Shown here: piece after piece, positions 15,464 through 24,217 of the stretch | Numbering within the stretch: the stretch's first letter is position 1 | Layout of the letters: every line of letters starts with the position of its first letter | Assembly: GCF_010365055.1 (NCBI RefSeq) | Contig: NZ_JAAFHA010000038.1 | Location: 1 to 36,684 of the forward strand | Direction of reading: 5' to 3' | Source of the DNA: Rhodoferax sp. | Lineage (GTDB): Bacteria > Pseudomonadota > Gammaproteobacteria > Burkholderiales > Burkholderiaceae_C | DNA length: 36,684 nucleotides | Notes under the pieces: model-generated | Databases searched by the model: none | What the model was told of the DNA's origin: nothing | Seen by the model: the letters and a program-made list of their open reading frames with translations, nothing else | Made by a program: the position numbers and the translations under genes

Positions 15464-15635
15464 TGTCTGCAGTGTTCGCCGGGCTTTATAGTTCCTTGAA
15501 CCAATGCTCTTAGAGCCCGGGCTTGGAATATCGCCAGTCAAGCGTGATCATCTCGCGTTAGATGAACCCAATGACCAGCTGACCTCGCCCACCTGAACCC
15601 CGGTTCAGGATGCCGGTCCGGTGACTCTGCAGACA
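15464..15635 (+). ncRNA. ssrS: 6S RNA
   Basis: 6S RNA mimics an open promoter and sequesters RNA polymerase-sigma70 in stationary phase. The 5' end TGTCTGCAG (15464-15472) pairs perfectly with the 3' end CTGCAGACA (15627-15635). Inside them GTGTTCGCCGGGC pairs with the GGTCCGGTGAC side of the closing stem. The central block CTTGAACC and later CCTGAACCCCGGTTCAGGATGCCGG match betaproteobacterial 6S RNAs. The length of about 172 nt and the position straight after zapA also fit. Confidence 0.85.
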
Positions 15636-15659
15636 CCTTTCCCCCCCCCTCCCCTTTGC

Positions 15660-16478
15660 ATGACTTTTGAACCAACCCTGATCGTTGAACTCGCTATTCT
15701 AGGGCTGGGCACGGGCTTTTTGGCGGGCCTGCTGGGCATTGGCGGGGGAATGATGATGGTGCCCTTCATCACGATCATCCTGGCCGGGCGCGGGGTGAGC
15801 CCGAACCTTGCGGTCAAGATGGCGATTGCCACTTCCATGGCCACCATCCTCTTCACCTCACTGTCAAGCGTGCGCGCCCATCACAAGCGCGGTGCCGTGC
15901 GCTGGGATCTGGTCAGGGGCCTGGCGCCGGGCATCATATTGGGCGGCGCCGTGGCCAGCCTGGGCGTTTTTGCCCTGCTCAAGGGCTCCTGGTTGGCGCT
16001 GCTCTTTGCCGCCTTCGTGGGCTTTTCTGCCACCCAGATGTTTCTGGACAGAAAGCCCAAGCCAACCAGACAGGTGCCGGGCACAGGTGGGCTGGTGGGT
16101 GCCGGTGGCGTCATCGGCTTCCTGTCGGGGCTGGTCGGGGCCGGTGGCGGCTTTGTCAGCGTGCCCTTCATGACCTGGTGCAACGTCGCCATCCATAACG
16201 CGGTAGCCACTTCTGCTGCACTTGGCTTCCCCATTGCGTTGGCCAACGTGGTGGGTTACGTCATCAGTGGCCAGAGTGTGCAAAACCTGCCGTTGTATTC
16301 ATTTGGCTACATCTGGCTGCCGGCGCTGGGGGTGATTGCATCCTGCAGCGTCCTGACCGCGCCGCTGGGCGCACGAGCCGCCCACACCTTGCCGGTGAAA
16401 CAACTCAAACGCGTCTTTGCGAGCATCTTGTACCTGTTGGCGGCTTACATGCTGTACCGAGGACTGATCAGCCTGTGA
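15660..16478 (+). CDS. Sulfite exporter TauE/SafE family permease
   Basis: A 272-residue inner-membrane protein with about eight hydrophobic segments in two repeats. Each half carries the family motif: [16 protein letters not shown] at about 21-36 and [16 protein letters not shown] in the second half. The family exports or imports small anions such as sulfite or sulfoacetate, or other substrates; the substrate here is unknown. The ATG at 15660 is chosen because the upstream in-frame ATG at 15621 lies inside 6S RNA. An unusual C-run (15643-15653) precedes the start, and no clean ribosome-binding site is visible. Confidence 0.85.
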   Translation: MTFEPTLIVELAILGLGTGFLAGLLGIGGGMMMVPFITIILAGRGVSPNLAVKMAIATSMATILFTSLSSVRAHHKRGAVRWDLVRGLAPGIILGGAVASLGVFALLKGSWLALLFAAFVGFSATQMFLDRKPKPTRQVPGTGGLVGAGGVIGFLSGLVGAGGGFVSVPFMTWCNVAIHNAVATSAALGFPIALANVVGYVISGQSVQNLPLYSFGYIWLPALGVIASCSVLTAPLGARAAHTLPVKQLKRVFASILYLLAAYMLYRGLISL

Positions 16479-16557
16479 CGCGGTCTGGTGCCTGGCGCAC
16501 GGTGGGCTAGGCTCGCGACGACTAATGTATAACGGTCCACCTCCGAAAGAAATCCCC

Positions 16558-16980
16558 ATGACTTACAAAATTGAGAAGACCGACGCACAGTGGCAGGCCC
16601 TTCTGGCCGCCAAAGGCGCCGAGCCGTTGGCGTTTGAAGTCACCCGCCATGAAGCCACCGAACGAGCCTACACTGGCAAGCTCGAAGGCAACCAGGCAGC
16701 CGGCACTTACAGCTGCATTTGCTGCGACAGACCCTTGTTTGACTCAAGTACCAAGTTTGAATCCCATTGCGGCTGGCCCAGCTATTTCCAGCCCATCGAC
16801 GAGGCGGCCGTGGCGACCAAGACGGACGGCAAGATGGGGATGCAACGCACCGAGGTGCATTGCCCCGACTGCGGCGCGCATCTGGGCCATGTATTTCAAG
16901 ACGGCCCGGCCCCGACCGGCTTGCGCTACTGCATGAACTCAGCCTCGCTAAAATTCACCCCACATGAAAATACTGATTGA
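16558..16980 (+). CDS. msrB: Peptide-methionine (R)-S-oxide reductase MsrB
   Basis: A 140-residue enzyme that reduces methionine-R-sulfoxide in oxidised proteins. The zinc ligands are the pairs CICC (C53/C56) and CPDC (C102/C105). The catalytic cysteine is C125 in [26 protein letters not shown] is the family's substrate-binding block. The ATG at 16558 is preferred to one at 16525 because family members begin at this point. The 3' end overlaps yciB by 17 bases. Confidence 0.92.
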   Translation: MTYKIEKTDAQWQALLAAKGAEPLAFEVTRHEATERAYTGKLEGNQAAGTYSCICCDRPLFDSSTKFESHCGWPSYFQPIDEAAVATKTDGKMGMQRTEVHCPDCGAHLGHVFQDGPAPTGLRYCMNSASLKFTPHENTD

Positions 16981-17503
16981 TTTCTTCCCCATCCTGCTGT
17001 TTTTTGGCGCCTACAAGGCCTATGACATCTACGTCGGCACCGCCGTCCTGATGGCCGCCACCGTGATCCAAATGGGCCTGATCTACACGCTGGACCGCAA
17101 ACTCACGGTCATGCACAAGATCACACTGGCGCTGGTGCTGATCTTTGGCGCTTTGACCCTCGTACTGCATGACGAACGTTTTATCAAATGGAAGCCCACC
17201 GTGCTCTACGCCGCCATGGGCATCGCCCTGGCGCTGGCGGTCTGGGTCTGGAAGAAAAACTTCCTCAAGCTGATGCTGGGAAGCCAGCTTGAATTGCCCG
17301 ATCGGGTGTGGATGCGGCTCAACCTGGTCTGGGTGGTGTATTGCCTCTTTATGTCGCTGATCAACGCCTACGTGGCGGCCTACTACAGCACCGAAGCCTG
17401 GGTCAATTTCAAGCTCTGGGGCTATGCGTTTCCACTGGTCTTTATCGTCGCCCAGGGCTTCTATATTTCGCGCTACCTCAAAGCCGACGAGCCCAAGACC
17501 TGA
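16964..17503 (+). CDS. yciB: Inner membrane septation protein A (YciB/IspZ)
   Basis: A 179-residue inner-membrane protein with five hydrophobic segments, linked to envelope integrity and septation. The start [29 protein letters not shown] and the block [14 protein letters not shown] are characteristic, and the full length is normal. It begins inside the last codons of msrB, suggesting co-transcription and coupled translation. A BolA-family gene follows within about 25 bases. Confidence 0.9.
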   Translation: MKILIDFFPILLFFGAYKAYDIYVGTAVLMAATVIQMGLIYTLDRKLTVMHKITLALVLIFGALTLVLHDERFIKWKPTVLYAAMGIALALAVWVWKKNFLKLMLGSQLELPDRVWMRLNLVWVVYCLFMSLINAYVAAYYSTEAWVNFKLWGYAFPLVFIVAQGFYISRYLKADEPKT

Positions 17504-17529
17504 ACCCCATGACTCCATGCGCCTCCCCC

Positions 17530-17820
17530 ATGACCGACACGCCCGCCACCGTCCCCACCGCACAGCTGCTTGACCAGCGTTTGCGCGACATTCTGCAACC
17601 TAGTGCGCTGGAAGTGATCGATGAAAGCTGTCAGCACCACGGCCACGCCGGCGCCAACGGCAGCGGTTTTGGCACCCATTTTCGGGTGCGAATCACTTCA
17701 CACTTATTTACCGGCAAGTCAATCGTGATGCGACACCGCCTTGTGTATGATGCGCTGCACGATTTCATGGCGGGCGGCTTGCACGCGCTGGCCATTGAAG
17801 CCCAAGCACCCACTGTTTGA
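17530..17820 (+). CDS. BolA family protein
   Basis: About 96 residues with the BolA/YrbA fold: LLDQRLRDILQPSALEVIDESCQHHGHAG, then THFRVRITSHLFTGKSIVMRHRLVYDALHDFM, and the ALAIEAQAP end. BolA proteins pair with monothiol glutaredoxins in Fe-S handling and affect cell shape. Conserved histidines are present in HHGHAG and in RHRLVY. The ATG at 17530 (MTDTPATV) is chosen; an ATG at 17509 would add seven residues and neither has a strong ribosome-binding site. It lies between yciB and a foldase gene. Confidence 0.85.
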   Translation: MTDTPATVPTAQLLDQRLRDILQPSALEVIDESCQHHGHAGANGSGFGTHFRVRITSHLFTGKSIVMRHRLVYDALHDFMAGGLHALAIEAQAPTV

Positions 17821-17855
17821 GCGCTTTTTTAAACTTTGTTAACCAGGGATCCTGA

Positions 17856-18641
17856 ATGAAAATGAAATTTCTGTCCGCCATTGCCGCCGCTGCGCTCTTG
17901 AGCACGCTGGCACCGACGGTATTGGCCCAAAACGTGGCCATCGTCAATGGCAAGGCGGTGCCCCTGGCGCGCGTGGACGCGCTGGCCCAGCAAGTGGCTC
18001 GCTCGGGCCGCCCGGTCACACCTGAAATGCAGGGGCAATTGAAAGAGGAAGTGATTGCACGTGAAATCTTCATGCAAGAGGCCAAAAAACAGGGTCTTGA
18101 CACCACGGAAGACTTCAGGACCCAAATGGAATTGGCACGCCAAACGCTGCTGATCCGGGAACTGTTTGCCAACTATCAAAAAACCAGTCCTGTCACCGAT
18201 GCCGACATCCAGGCCGAATACGACAAGTTCGCAGCCGCCAACAGTGGCAAGGAATACCGTGCTCGTCACATCCTGGTTGAAAAAGAGGACGAAGCCAAAG
18301 CCATCATTGCCCAGCTGAAAAAGGGTGGCAAATTTGACGAAATCGCCAAGAAGTCCAGCAAAGACCCGGGCTCTGGCGCCAATGGCGGCGATCTCGATTG
18401 GGCGAACCCCAGCAACTACGTGCCTGAATTCTCGCAAGCCCTGATCAAGCTGACCAAGGGCCAGACGACCGAGGCCCCCGTCAAGTCACAGTTTGGCTAC
18501 CACATCATCCGCTTGGACGATGTGCGCGAGGCCCAATTGCCCAAATTTGACGACGTCAAACCGCAAATTGCACAGCAACTGCAGCAGCAAAAAATGACCA
18601 AGTACCAGGAAGAACTGCGCGCCAAGGCCAAAATCGAATAA
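17856..18641 (+). CDS. Periplasmic parvulin-type peptidyl-prolyl isomerase
   Basis: A 261-residue secreted foldase. The signal peptide is KMKFLSAIAAAALLSTLAPTVLA, cleaved before QN. An N-terminal SurA-like helical part leads to a parvulin domain (about 133-230): EYRARHILVEKEDEAKAIIAQLKKGGKFDEIAKKSSKDPGSGANGGDLDW, then FGYHIIRLDD. The C-terminal helix is rich in Q and K. The ribosome-binding site AGGGA lies about seven bases upstream. The gene is closed by a strong terminator 20 bases on. Confidence 0.9.
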   Translation: MKMKFLSAIAAAALLSTLAPTVLAQNVAIVNGKAVPLARVDALAQQVARSGRPVTPEMQGQLKEEVIAREIFMQEAKKQGLDTTEDFRTQMELARQTLLIRELFANYQKTSPVTDADIQAEYDKFAAANSGKEYRARHILVEKEDEAKAIIAQLKKGGKFDEIAKKSSKDPGSGANGGDLDWANPSNYVPEFSQALIKLTKGQTTEAPVKSQFGYHIIRLDDVREAQLPKFDDVKPQIAQQLQQQKMTKYQEELRAKAKIE

Positions 18642-18661
18642 GCCTGCAAGCACCTTAATAT

Positions 18662-18686
18662 AAAAGCGGCCTCGGCCGCTTTTTTT
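18662..18686 (+). terminator. Rho-independent terminator after the parvulin gene
   Basis: AAAAGCGGCC-TC-GGCCGCTTTT forms a GC-rich hairpin with seven Ts on its 3' side. It closes the plus-strand block zapB to ppiC. Confidence 0.9.
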
Positions 18687-18806
18687 ACGGCCGCTGCGGT
18701 TTCAATGAGCTGTTGGCCCAAGAAATCACGGAACCCCAGCCCCGATGCGGCTTATGACAGGTCCATCAATGGCAGTTTGAGTCGTCAAGAGTCATTCATT
18801 GACATG

Positions 18807-18838
18807 CCATCAAATGATGGCGGCACCTTTGATGCCGC
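18807..18838 (-). terminator. Possible terminator hairpins after the secreted rhodanese gene
   Basis: Two adjacent inverted repeats lie just past the rhodanese stop codon on the minus strand: GCGGCA/TGCCGC with a 7-base loop and CCATCA/TGATGG. There is no clear U-run, so the assignment is tentative. Confidence 0.35.
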
Positions 18839-18847
18839 GTAGAGGCA

Positions 18848-19297
18848 CTATTTTTTAGCACGGATATAGGCATCCATGCCACCGTGCAGGATGCGCACAT
18901 TCTCGTATCCAGCGATCCGAAGTGCCATGGCCACTTGCCCCGAGAATGACCCCGTGTTGCAGTAAGCCAGCACAGTCTTATCTTTGGGCAGTTTGGCACG
19001 TTCCGCAAATACGCGGCGCCACTCGATGTTGACCGCGCCGGGAATGTGCGCCTTGGCATACTGACCGGCATCGCGCACATCCAGCACATAAAGCTTGTTC
19101 CAGTCTTCGGCTGCAAGTTGATCAACAGCGATGGTGCCGCTGTTGTAGTCCACGAACTCGAAGTAAGACTCCAAGGCATCCGTCGTGGGCTTGTCCATCT
19201 GGGCCAAGACGGCGCTGGGCAAAAGAATGGAGGTCGCTAAAAAAGCAGTGGCCATCGCGGTATGCCTGAATGATTTGATGAGGGCAGTTTTTTGCAT
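18848..19297 (-). CDS. Secreted single-domain rhodanese
   Basis: A 149-residue protein with a signal peptide (basic start, FRHTAMATAFLATSILLPSAVLA) and one rhodanese domain. The active-site loop is YCNTGSFSG with the catalytic cysteine, preceded by LYVLDVRDAGQYAKAHIPGAVNIEW, the typical domain opening, and ending GYENVRILHGGMDAY. It likely handles sulfane sulfur in the periplasm. The ATG at 19297 gives a proper signal peptide; an upstream start at 19351 would not. It is last in an operon led by an ArsR-rhodanese regulator. Confidence 0.85.
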   Translation of the reverse strand: MQKTALIKSFRHTAMATAFLATSILLPSAVLAQMDKPTTDALESYFEFVDYNSGTIAVDQLAAEDWNKLYVLDVRDAGQYAKAHIPGAVNIEWRRVFAERAKLPKDKTVLAYCNTGSFSGQVAMALRIAGYENVRILHGGMDAYIRAKK

Positions 19298-19360
19298 GCT
19301 CAGTCTCTTGTATTGTGATTTTTGCCACTGGGTTTCATTGGGGTAGCGCACAAAATGGCC

Positions 19361-19798
19361 TCATTTGGCTTTGATGCTTTCTTTCAGGGCTTCAAAGCTG
19401 CTGTGGACCTTGGGACTGAGCAGCAAGCCGGTTTTGTCCTGCCGGGTGACGCCATCAACCTCGAATCGATCCGCCAACTCGGTGAACGAAATCATGCCGT
19501 TGAGTTTGCCCCCGCTCTGGGCAATGTTCTCGCCGCCGTACCACACGATGGGCGCCTTGGTGCCTGCTGGCATGAATGAAACCGGGTAAATCAAGATCGG
19601 AATCTTGAACGTATTCGCCAATTCAGCCGCGACCTGAATGTTGTTGTTACAGCGTAAGCCGGGCGGATCATTACTCACCAGAGTGAGAACTTTTTGGCCA
19701 TTGATCTCCAATGGTCCGGGTGCGTTTTGTGCGAATGCTGGCGTCACCAGCATGAGCGCAAGTTGTGTCGCGGCGATGACGTGGGCTGATTTCGACAT
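19361..19798 (-). CDS. Secreted protein of unknown function in the sulfur operon
   Basis: A 145-residue protein. The first 24 residues (MSKSAHVIAATQLALMLVTPAFA) form a signal peptide. The mature part begins PGPLEINGQKVLTLVSNDPPG, contains one cysteine (LRCNNNIQVAAEL), and a central FKIPILIYPVSFMPAGTKAPIVWYGGENI. The predicted alternation of strands and helices could be a thioredoxin-like or DsrE-like alpha/beta fold, but I do not recognise the family. It lies between dsrE and the secreted rhodanese. The start at 19798 is preferred over an upstream one that would overlap dsrE. Confidence 0.6.
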   Translation of the reverse strand: MSKSAHVIAATQLALMLVTPAFAQNAPGPLEINGQKVLTLVSNDPPGLRCNNNIQVAAELANTFKIPILIYPVSFMPAGTKAPIVWYGGENIAQSGGKLNGMISFTELADRFEVDGVTRQDKTGLLLSPKVHSSFEALKESIKAK

Positions 19799-19847
19799 AG
19801 GGAGACCTTCTTGAATGCGAATGACAAATTGCATGAAGGAATGCAAT

Positions 19848-20204
19848 TCAGAACGAAATGACTTTGTCACTGTCCATCACCCAGTCAGCCAGCGCTTGCA
19901 TGGTTGACTGCTCGGCGCCCTCGAAATACGGCTGATTTTTGAAGATGCCACAGCGCGCCATGCAGGTGCCACAGACTTTGACCGTCGCGCCCCGCGCAAT
20001 CAACGCCTTCAGCATCACGGTCAGATCCTGGTCGTAGCCTGCCGGTGGGCGACAGGCATCGCGCGCCATATCAACGGCGTCATTCATCAGGAACAAACGT
20101 ACTTCGCTGCCGCCATCCAACAGCTTGCCCGCCAAACGCAAAGCGTTCCATGCGACATCGGTCCCGTCATAAGGTTCGTGATTGAAAATCAACAGAGTCT
20201 TCAT
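19848..20204 (-). CDS. DsrE family protein
   Basis: A 118-residue cytosolic protein of the DsrE/YchN family, which carries sulfane sulfur on cysteines. The fold starts with KTLLIFNHEPYDGTDVAWNALRLAG. Cysteines lie at C51 (RDACRPP) and in a cluster C78-C81-C85 (VCGTCMARCG), matching the position of the sulfur-binding loop. The ATG at 20204 has GGAG seven bases upstream. Downstream, 49 bases separate it from the unknown secreted protein. Confidence 0.85.
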   Translation of the reverse strand: MKTLLIFNHEPYDGTDVAWNALRLAGKLLDGGSEVRLFLMNDAVDMARDACRPPAGYDQDLTVMLKALIARGATVKVCGTCMARCGIFKNQPYFEGAEQSTMQALADWVMDSDKVISF

Positions 20205-20225
20205 CAATATTCTCCAGTGGTTGGA

Positions 20226-20467
20226 TTAACGCTTGGCCAGAAGGCAAAAGTGAAAAGGACAAGACGTCCGCAGGTCAACCGACTCAATGCAGTGAAACCC
20301 GCGGGTACGCCGGGCAGCCGCCATCGTGAACGTGCCATAGCCGCAGCCAAATTCAGGATATGGCCCGGTTCATCCGTTGAACCGAACAGCGTCTCAATCG
20401 CCGCCTCGGTGTCAAAAAAACTCGCCCAGTACGCTTCTTCCGGCATGCCACTTTCGCGGCACTTCAT
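20226..20467 (-). pseudogene. SAM-dependent methyltransferase remnant, frameshifted
   Basis: The gene begins MKCRESGMPEEAYWASFFDTEAAIETLFG, the opening of a class I methyltransferase family. Near 20356 the frame shifts by one lost base: reading on in the next frame gives EFGCGYGTFTMAAARRTRG, the S-adenosylmethionine-binding motif I. That frame stops at 20226, about 80 codons in, whereas such enzymes are near 200 residues. The ATG overlaps the stop of the ArsR-rhodanese gene (ATGA). So it was part of the operon but is now broken. Confidence 0.7.
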
Positions 20468-21153
20468 GATTTCACCAATGGTTGTGATGAATTCGAAAAC
20501 TCGACCGGCAGTCCAGCCGCCTGCCATTCATGGATGCCATCGCTGATCTTGCGCACCCGGTAGCCCTTGGCACCGAGCAACACCACGGCCTCATCAGACA
20601 GTAAACAAAATGGGCCCCGGCAATACGCGATGATTTCCTTGTCGAGCGGCAGCTCCTGGAGTCGCCTCTCAATTTCAGCCACGGGCATTGAGCGTGCAAA
20701 AGGCAGGTGAGCCGCCTCGAACTCGGTCAGAGGCCGAACATCAATGACGACCACGTCCCCCCTGCGGGCTTGCGCCAGCAGTGCGTCGCGACTGACGGCG
20801 GTTAGCTTGTCGGGATCGCTCACCATTTGATCAAGCGCCATCTTCAGTTCCAGCAAATGCTCTTCAGCCACCTGGCGCAGACTGATCAACAAGCTGGCGA
20901 CATCACTGCCGGTCAAGCGGTAAATCGCATATTTGCCATCACGGCGAAACGTGACTAAGCGCGCCTCCTTGAGCGCTCGAAGGTGAGCGCTGGTGAGTTT
21001 GACGCTGATGGCAAGCTCAGCCGCCAGCAACTCGACAGCTTTTTCGCCTTGTGCCAGCAGTTCCAACAACTCCAGGCGCTTCGGGCTGGAGACGGCTTTT
21101 CCAATACGAGCAACTTGCTCATACAGTGTATTTTTTAAGGATCTATTTTTCAA
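20464..21153 (-). CDS. ArsR-family regulator fused to a rhodanese domain
   Basis: A 229-residue protein. Residues 11-85 form an ArsR winged helix (YEQVARIGKAVSSPKRLELLELLAQG, then recognition helix SVKLTSAHLRALKEARLV). Residues 120-222 form a rhodanese domain (VVVIDVRPLTEFEAAHLPFA, active loop YCRGPFCLLSDEA with C178 and C183). It probably senses or transfers sulfane sulfur. No cysteine occurs in the helix-turn-helix part, so sensing should be in the rhodanese domain. The only usable start is TTG at 21153, because an in-frame stop lies five codons upstream. That start lies within a palindromic operator. It is the head of the sulfur operon. Confidence 0.85.
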   Translation of the reverse strand: MKNRSLKNTLYEQVARIGKAVSSPKRLELLELLAQGEKAVELLAAELAISVKLTSAHLRALKEARLVTFRRDGKYAIYRLTGSDVASLLISLRQVAEEHLLELKMALDQMVSDPDKLTAVSRDALLAQARRGDVVVIDVRPLTEFEAAHLPFARSMPVAEIERRLQELPLDKEIIAYCRGPFCLLSDEAVVLLGAKGYRVRKISDGIHEWQAAGLPVEFSNSSQPLVKS

Positions 21154-21178
21154 ACGCTCATTCTAATGAACGTTTGAA
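21149..21178. promoter_or_regulatory. Operator of the ArsR-rhodanese operon
   Basis: TTCAAACG-C-TCATT, CT, AATGA-A-CGTTTGAA: a 30-bp inverted repeat with one mismatched pair. It covers the TTG start codon of the regulator gene. Size and symmetry fit ArsR-family dimer binding, so autorepression is likely. Confidence 0.65.
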
Positions 21179-21247
21179 TGTATTTGCAAGTTTGGCAATT
21201 TCACTTGGAATTGCCGCCGTGAACGCCAGCCTCAGAAGCTCGTTGCG

Positions 21248-22024
21248 CTATTTTGCCAACCACCCGACGGCCATCAGACCGCCCAGCAGCACCGGCTGGT
21301 GCAACATGTAATAGCTCAGACTCCAACGCCCCAGCAGGGCCAGCGGCTTGAACGCCGCCGGCAGGGGCCATGACAAGGCGGCGCCACGGCGCGTTAACCA
21401 GGTACCGGCCGCCACACCCCACCACATCACCCCCAGCCAGGGCAGCAGTGGCACATAGTCTTCGGTAATGGGTTTGCGTGTGATCAAACCCAGCCAGTTG
21501 AGCTGGGGTGAATTGAAAATATTGGATAATTCGGCTGTAGCCCACGTATTTATTGCATACTCAGCTATCAATTGAGAAGCAATTGCGCCAGCACCCAACC
21601 ACCACAAACGCGCTCCCCAAGACGCCGTCAGGCGCGCAATGATCAGCATCAGCGCCATGCCATGCAGCACCCCAAAGTAGATAAAACTTTGCGGGTACAT
21701 CCACCAGGAGCCCAGCGTGACTAGCAGCGCACAGCCCAGCACCTGCGCCCAGCGGCGCCAAAAGCGTGGCCAGCGCTGTCCCTGCGCCACGGCAATGGCT
21801 TGCCCCAGTCCGGCACAAAATAAAAACAGGCTCACGATCAAGGTGCGCTGCCAGGTCCACAGCGGGTCATGGTAAAAATCCTGCTTGATGTAGCCAAACT
21901 GGTTCAGGTCGAAACTGAGATGGAAGACGGTCATCCAGACCATTGCCAGGCCGCGCAGGGCGTCCACGGCGTCGAACCTCAGGGGCGATGAAGTGCCAGC
22001 ACGGGCCGGGGTTGGATGGATCAT
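21248..22024 (-). CDS. DUF1624 (HGSNAT-type) membrane protein
   Basis: A 258-residue inner-membrane protein with seven or more hydrophobic segments. The opening RFDAVDALRGLAMVWMTVFHLSFDLNQFG is the DUF1624 / heparan-alpha-glucosaminide N-acetyltransferase catalytic-domain signature with its conserved aspartate and histidine, and LLGRWSLSYYMLHQPVLLG is the C-terminal motif. These proteins are thought to transfer acyl groups across membranes; the substrate is unknown. The ATG at 22024 is chosen; one at 22042 would add six residues. It is divergent from the U32 gene. Confidence 0.8.
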   Translation of the reverse strand: MIHPTPARAGTSSPLRFDAVDALRGLAMVWMTVFHLSFDLNQFGYIKQDFYHDPLWTWQRTLIVSLFLFCAGLGQAIAVAQGQRWPRFWRRWAQVLGCALLVTLGSWWMYPQSFIYFGVLHGMALMLIIARLTASWGARLWWLGAGAIASQLIAEYAINTWATAELSNIFNSPQLNWLGLITRKPITEDYVPLLPWLGVMWWGVAAGTWLTRRGAALSWPLPAAFKPLALLGRWSLSYYMLHQPVLLGGLMAVGWLAK

Positions 22025-22090
22025 GGGTTGACGATAACCCATTAGTCCATGCCGCTGCAGGCGCTATCGGGTCCGGGGATAATCAAATTC

Positions 22091-24109
22091 ATGTCCCTGC
22101 CTGACCATCAACTCGAACTGTTAGCCCCCGCGCGCGACGCCGACATTGGCATCGAAGCCGTCAACCACGGCGCCGACGCCGTTTACATCGGTGGTCCGTC
22201 CTTTGGCGCGCGCGCCAATGCTGACAACAGCGTCACGGAGATCGCCCGGCTGACGCGCCATGCCCACCGCTTCAACAGCCGTGTCTTCGTCACGCTCAAC
22301 ACCGTTCTGCGCGATGACGAGCTGGAGCCATCGCGCAAGCTGGTCTGGCAACTGTATGACGCGGGAGTGGATGCCCTGATCATCCAGGACATGGGCCTGC
22401 TGCAGATCGACCTGCCGCCGATCCAGCTGCATGCCAGCACCCAGTGCGACATTCGCGCACCAGAAAAAGCCCGTTTTTTGCAGGACGTGGGCCTGTCGCA
22501 AATTGTGCTGGCGCGCGAACTCTCCCTGCCGCAAATCCTGGCCATCCGTGCCGTGACCGACCCGGCGCGCTGCACGCTGGAGTTTTTTGTGCATGGCGCC
22601 CTGTGCGTGGCCTACAGCGGCCAGTGCTACATCAGCGCCGCCCACACCGGACGCAGTGCCAACCGGGGCGAATGCAACCAGGCCTGCCGCCTGCCCTATC
22701 AGGTGGTTGACGACAAAGGCCGCTTTGTGGCGCACGACAAACACGTGCTGTCCATGAAAGACAACAACCAGAGCGACAACCTGGCAGCCTTGGTGGATGC
22801 GGGCATTCGCAGCTTCAAAATTGAAGGCCGCTACAAGGACATGGGTTACGTGAAAAACATCACCGCCCATTACCGCAAGCTACTGGACGCCCTGATTGAC
22901 GAGCGCCAGACCTCCAAGCAGCCGCTGGCACGTTCATCGAGCGGCAGCACCACATTCAGCTTCATTCCCGACCCGAATCAGAACTTCAACCGCGAGTTCA
23001 CCGATTATTTTGTGCAGGGCCGTCAGGCAGACATTGGCGCGTTTGACACGCCCAAGAACCCCGGCCAGCCCATCGGCTTTGTGACCCAGGTCGGCCCCAA
23101 CTGGGTGGAACTGGAGACTGATCAACCGGACACCGTGCTGCACAACGGCGATGGTCTTTGCTACTACGACCTGCAAAAAGAGCTGGTCGGCCTGGCCATC
23201 AACCGGGCTGAAAGCCTCAATGCTGCCAAGGGCCGCTGGCGCGTGTTTCCCAAGGACGCCTTGAGTGGTCTGAAAGACCTGCGCAAATGCGTGGAAGTCA
23301 ACCGCAACCGCGATACCGAGTGGGTGCGCGGCCTGGAGAAAAAATCAAGCGACCGGCGCATTGGCGTTTGGCTGCAACTGGCAGATACACCACAAGGCCT
23401 GGCCTTGAGCCTGACCGACGAAGACGGCGTGACGGCCACTGCCCGAGCAACTTTGACCCGCACACTGGCCAAGGACAAGGAAGCAGCCAACGCAAGCCTG
23501 CGTGAGCACCTCAGCAAAATGGGCAACAGCATTTTTACGGCGCTGTCGGTGCAGGTTGACTTTTCACAAGCCTGGTTTGTGCCCCCGTCCGTCCTCAACC
23601 CGTTGCGCCGGGACGCTTTGGAGGCTCTGGAAGCGGAACGCGCCAAGGCCTTCAGGCGACTGCCACGCACCGCTGCCGTGGAGCCGCCCGTACCCTACCC
23701 TGAAGACACATTGAGCTATCTGGCCAATGTCTTCAACCAGGCATCCCATGCCTTTTACGCCCGCCACGGCGTCAAGCTGATTGCGCCCGCTTTTGAAGCG
23801 GCGCAGGAACTGGGTGAAGTCAGCCTGATGATCACCAAGCACTGCGTGCGTTTTTCATTGAGCTTGTGCCCCAAACAAGCCAAGGGCGTGGTCGGCGTGC
23901 AAGGCACGGTCAAGGCCGAGCCACTGCAACTCATTAACGGTCGCGACAAGCTCACCCTGCGTTTTGACTGCAAACCGTGTGAAATGCATGTCATGGGCAC
24001 GATCAAGAATTCGGTATTGCAGCAAACCATCAAGTCGCTCGCGCCAGCGCCGGGCGAAGTGCCCATCACCTTCTATCCCAAGCGGCCGGTGAACTCGTCA
24101 GTCGGCTGA
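22091..24109 (+). CDS. U32 peptidase family protein, RlhA-like (23S rRNA hydroxylation)
   Basis: A 672-residue U32-family protein. The N-terminal half is the U32 barrel: LELLAPARDADIGIEAVNHGADAVYIGG, FVTLNTVLRDDEL, and the cysteine-rich signature HGALCVAYSGQC...RGECNQACRLPY with C172, C179, C195 and C199, likely Fe-S or metal ligands. The C-terminal half is the DUF3656-type extension. The size fits RlhA (which hydroxylates C2501 of 23S rRNA) rather than the shorter TrhP/YegQ. Older annotation as collagenase is probably wrong for this family. The ATG at 22091 is taken because the upstream ATG at 22049 adds unrelated residues. Confidence 0.82.
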   Translation: MSLPDHQLELLAPARDADIGIEAVNHGADAVYIGGPSFGARANADNSVTEIARLTRHAHRFNSRVFVTLNTVLRDDELEPSRKLVWQLYDAGVDALIIQDMGLLQIDLPPIQLHASTQCDIRAPEKARFLQDVGLSQIVLARELSLPQILAIRAVTDPARCTLEFFVHGALCVAYSGQCYISAAHTGRSANRGECNQACRLPYQVVDDKGRFVAHDKHVLSMKDNNQSDNLAALVDAGIRSFKIEGRYKDMGYVKNITAHYRKLLDALIDERQTSKQPLARSSSGSTTFSFIPDPNQNFNREFTDYFVQGRQADIGAFDTPKNPGQPIGFVTQVGPNWVELETDQPDTVLHNGDGLCYYDLQKELVGLAINRAESLNAAKGRWRVFPKDALSGLKDLRKCVEVNRNRDTEWVRGLEKKSSDRRIGVWLQLADTPQGLALSLTDEDGVTATARATLTRTLAKDKEAANASLREHLSKMGNSIFTALSVQVDFSQAWFVPPSVLNPLRRDALEALEAERAKAFRRLPRTAAVEPPVPYPEDTLSYLANVFNQASHAFYARHGVKLIAPAFEAAQELGEVSLMITKHCVRFSLSLCPKQAKGVVGVQGTVKAEPLQLINGRDKLTLRFDCKPCEMHVMGTIKNSVLQQTIKSLAPAPGEVPITFYPKRPVNSSVG

Positions 24110-24217
24110 TCCGAGGTTAAGGTGTCTTCCCTAGAGAAGCTGAGGGATACTTAATAATGCAATGCCGCCATGCATGCAATTGGTGGCCAGGTTCATCACT
24201 CAACAAGGGGATTTTTC

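Noticed and set aside
15621..15659. Upstream ATG extending the TauE/SafE permease
   Set aside because: It lies inside the 3' strand of 6S RNA and adds a proline-rich lead unlike the family.
21530..21580. A possible further copy of the dispersed repeat in the DUF1624 gene
   Set aside because: It shares AGCTATCAATTG-like bases only; the GGGCTAG block and spacing are missing.
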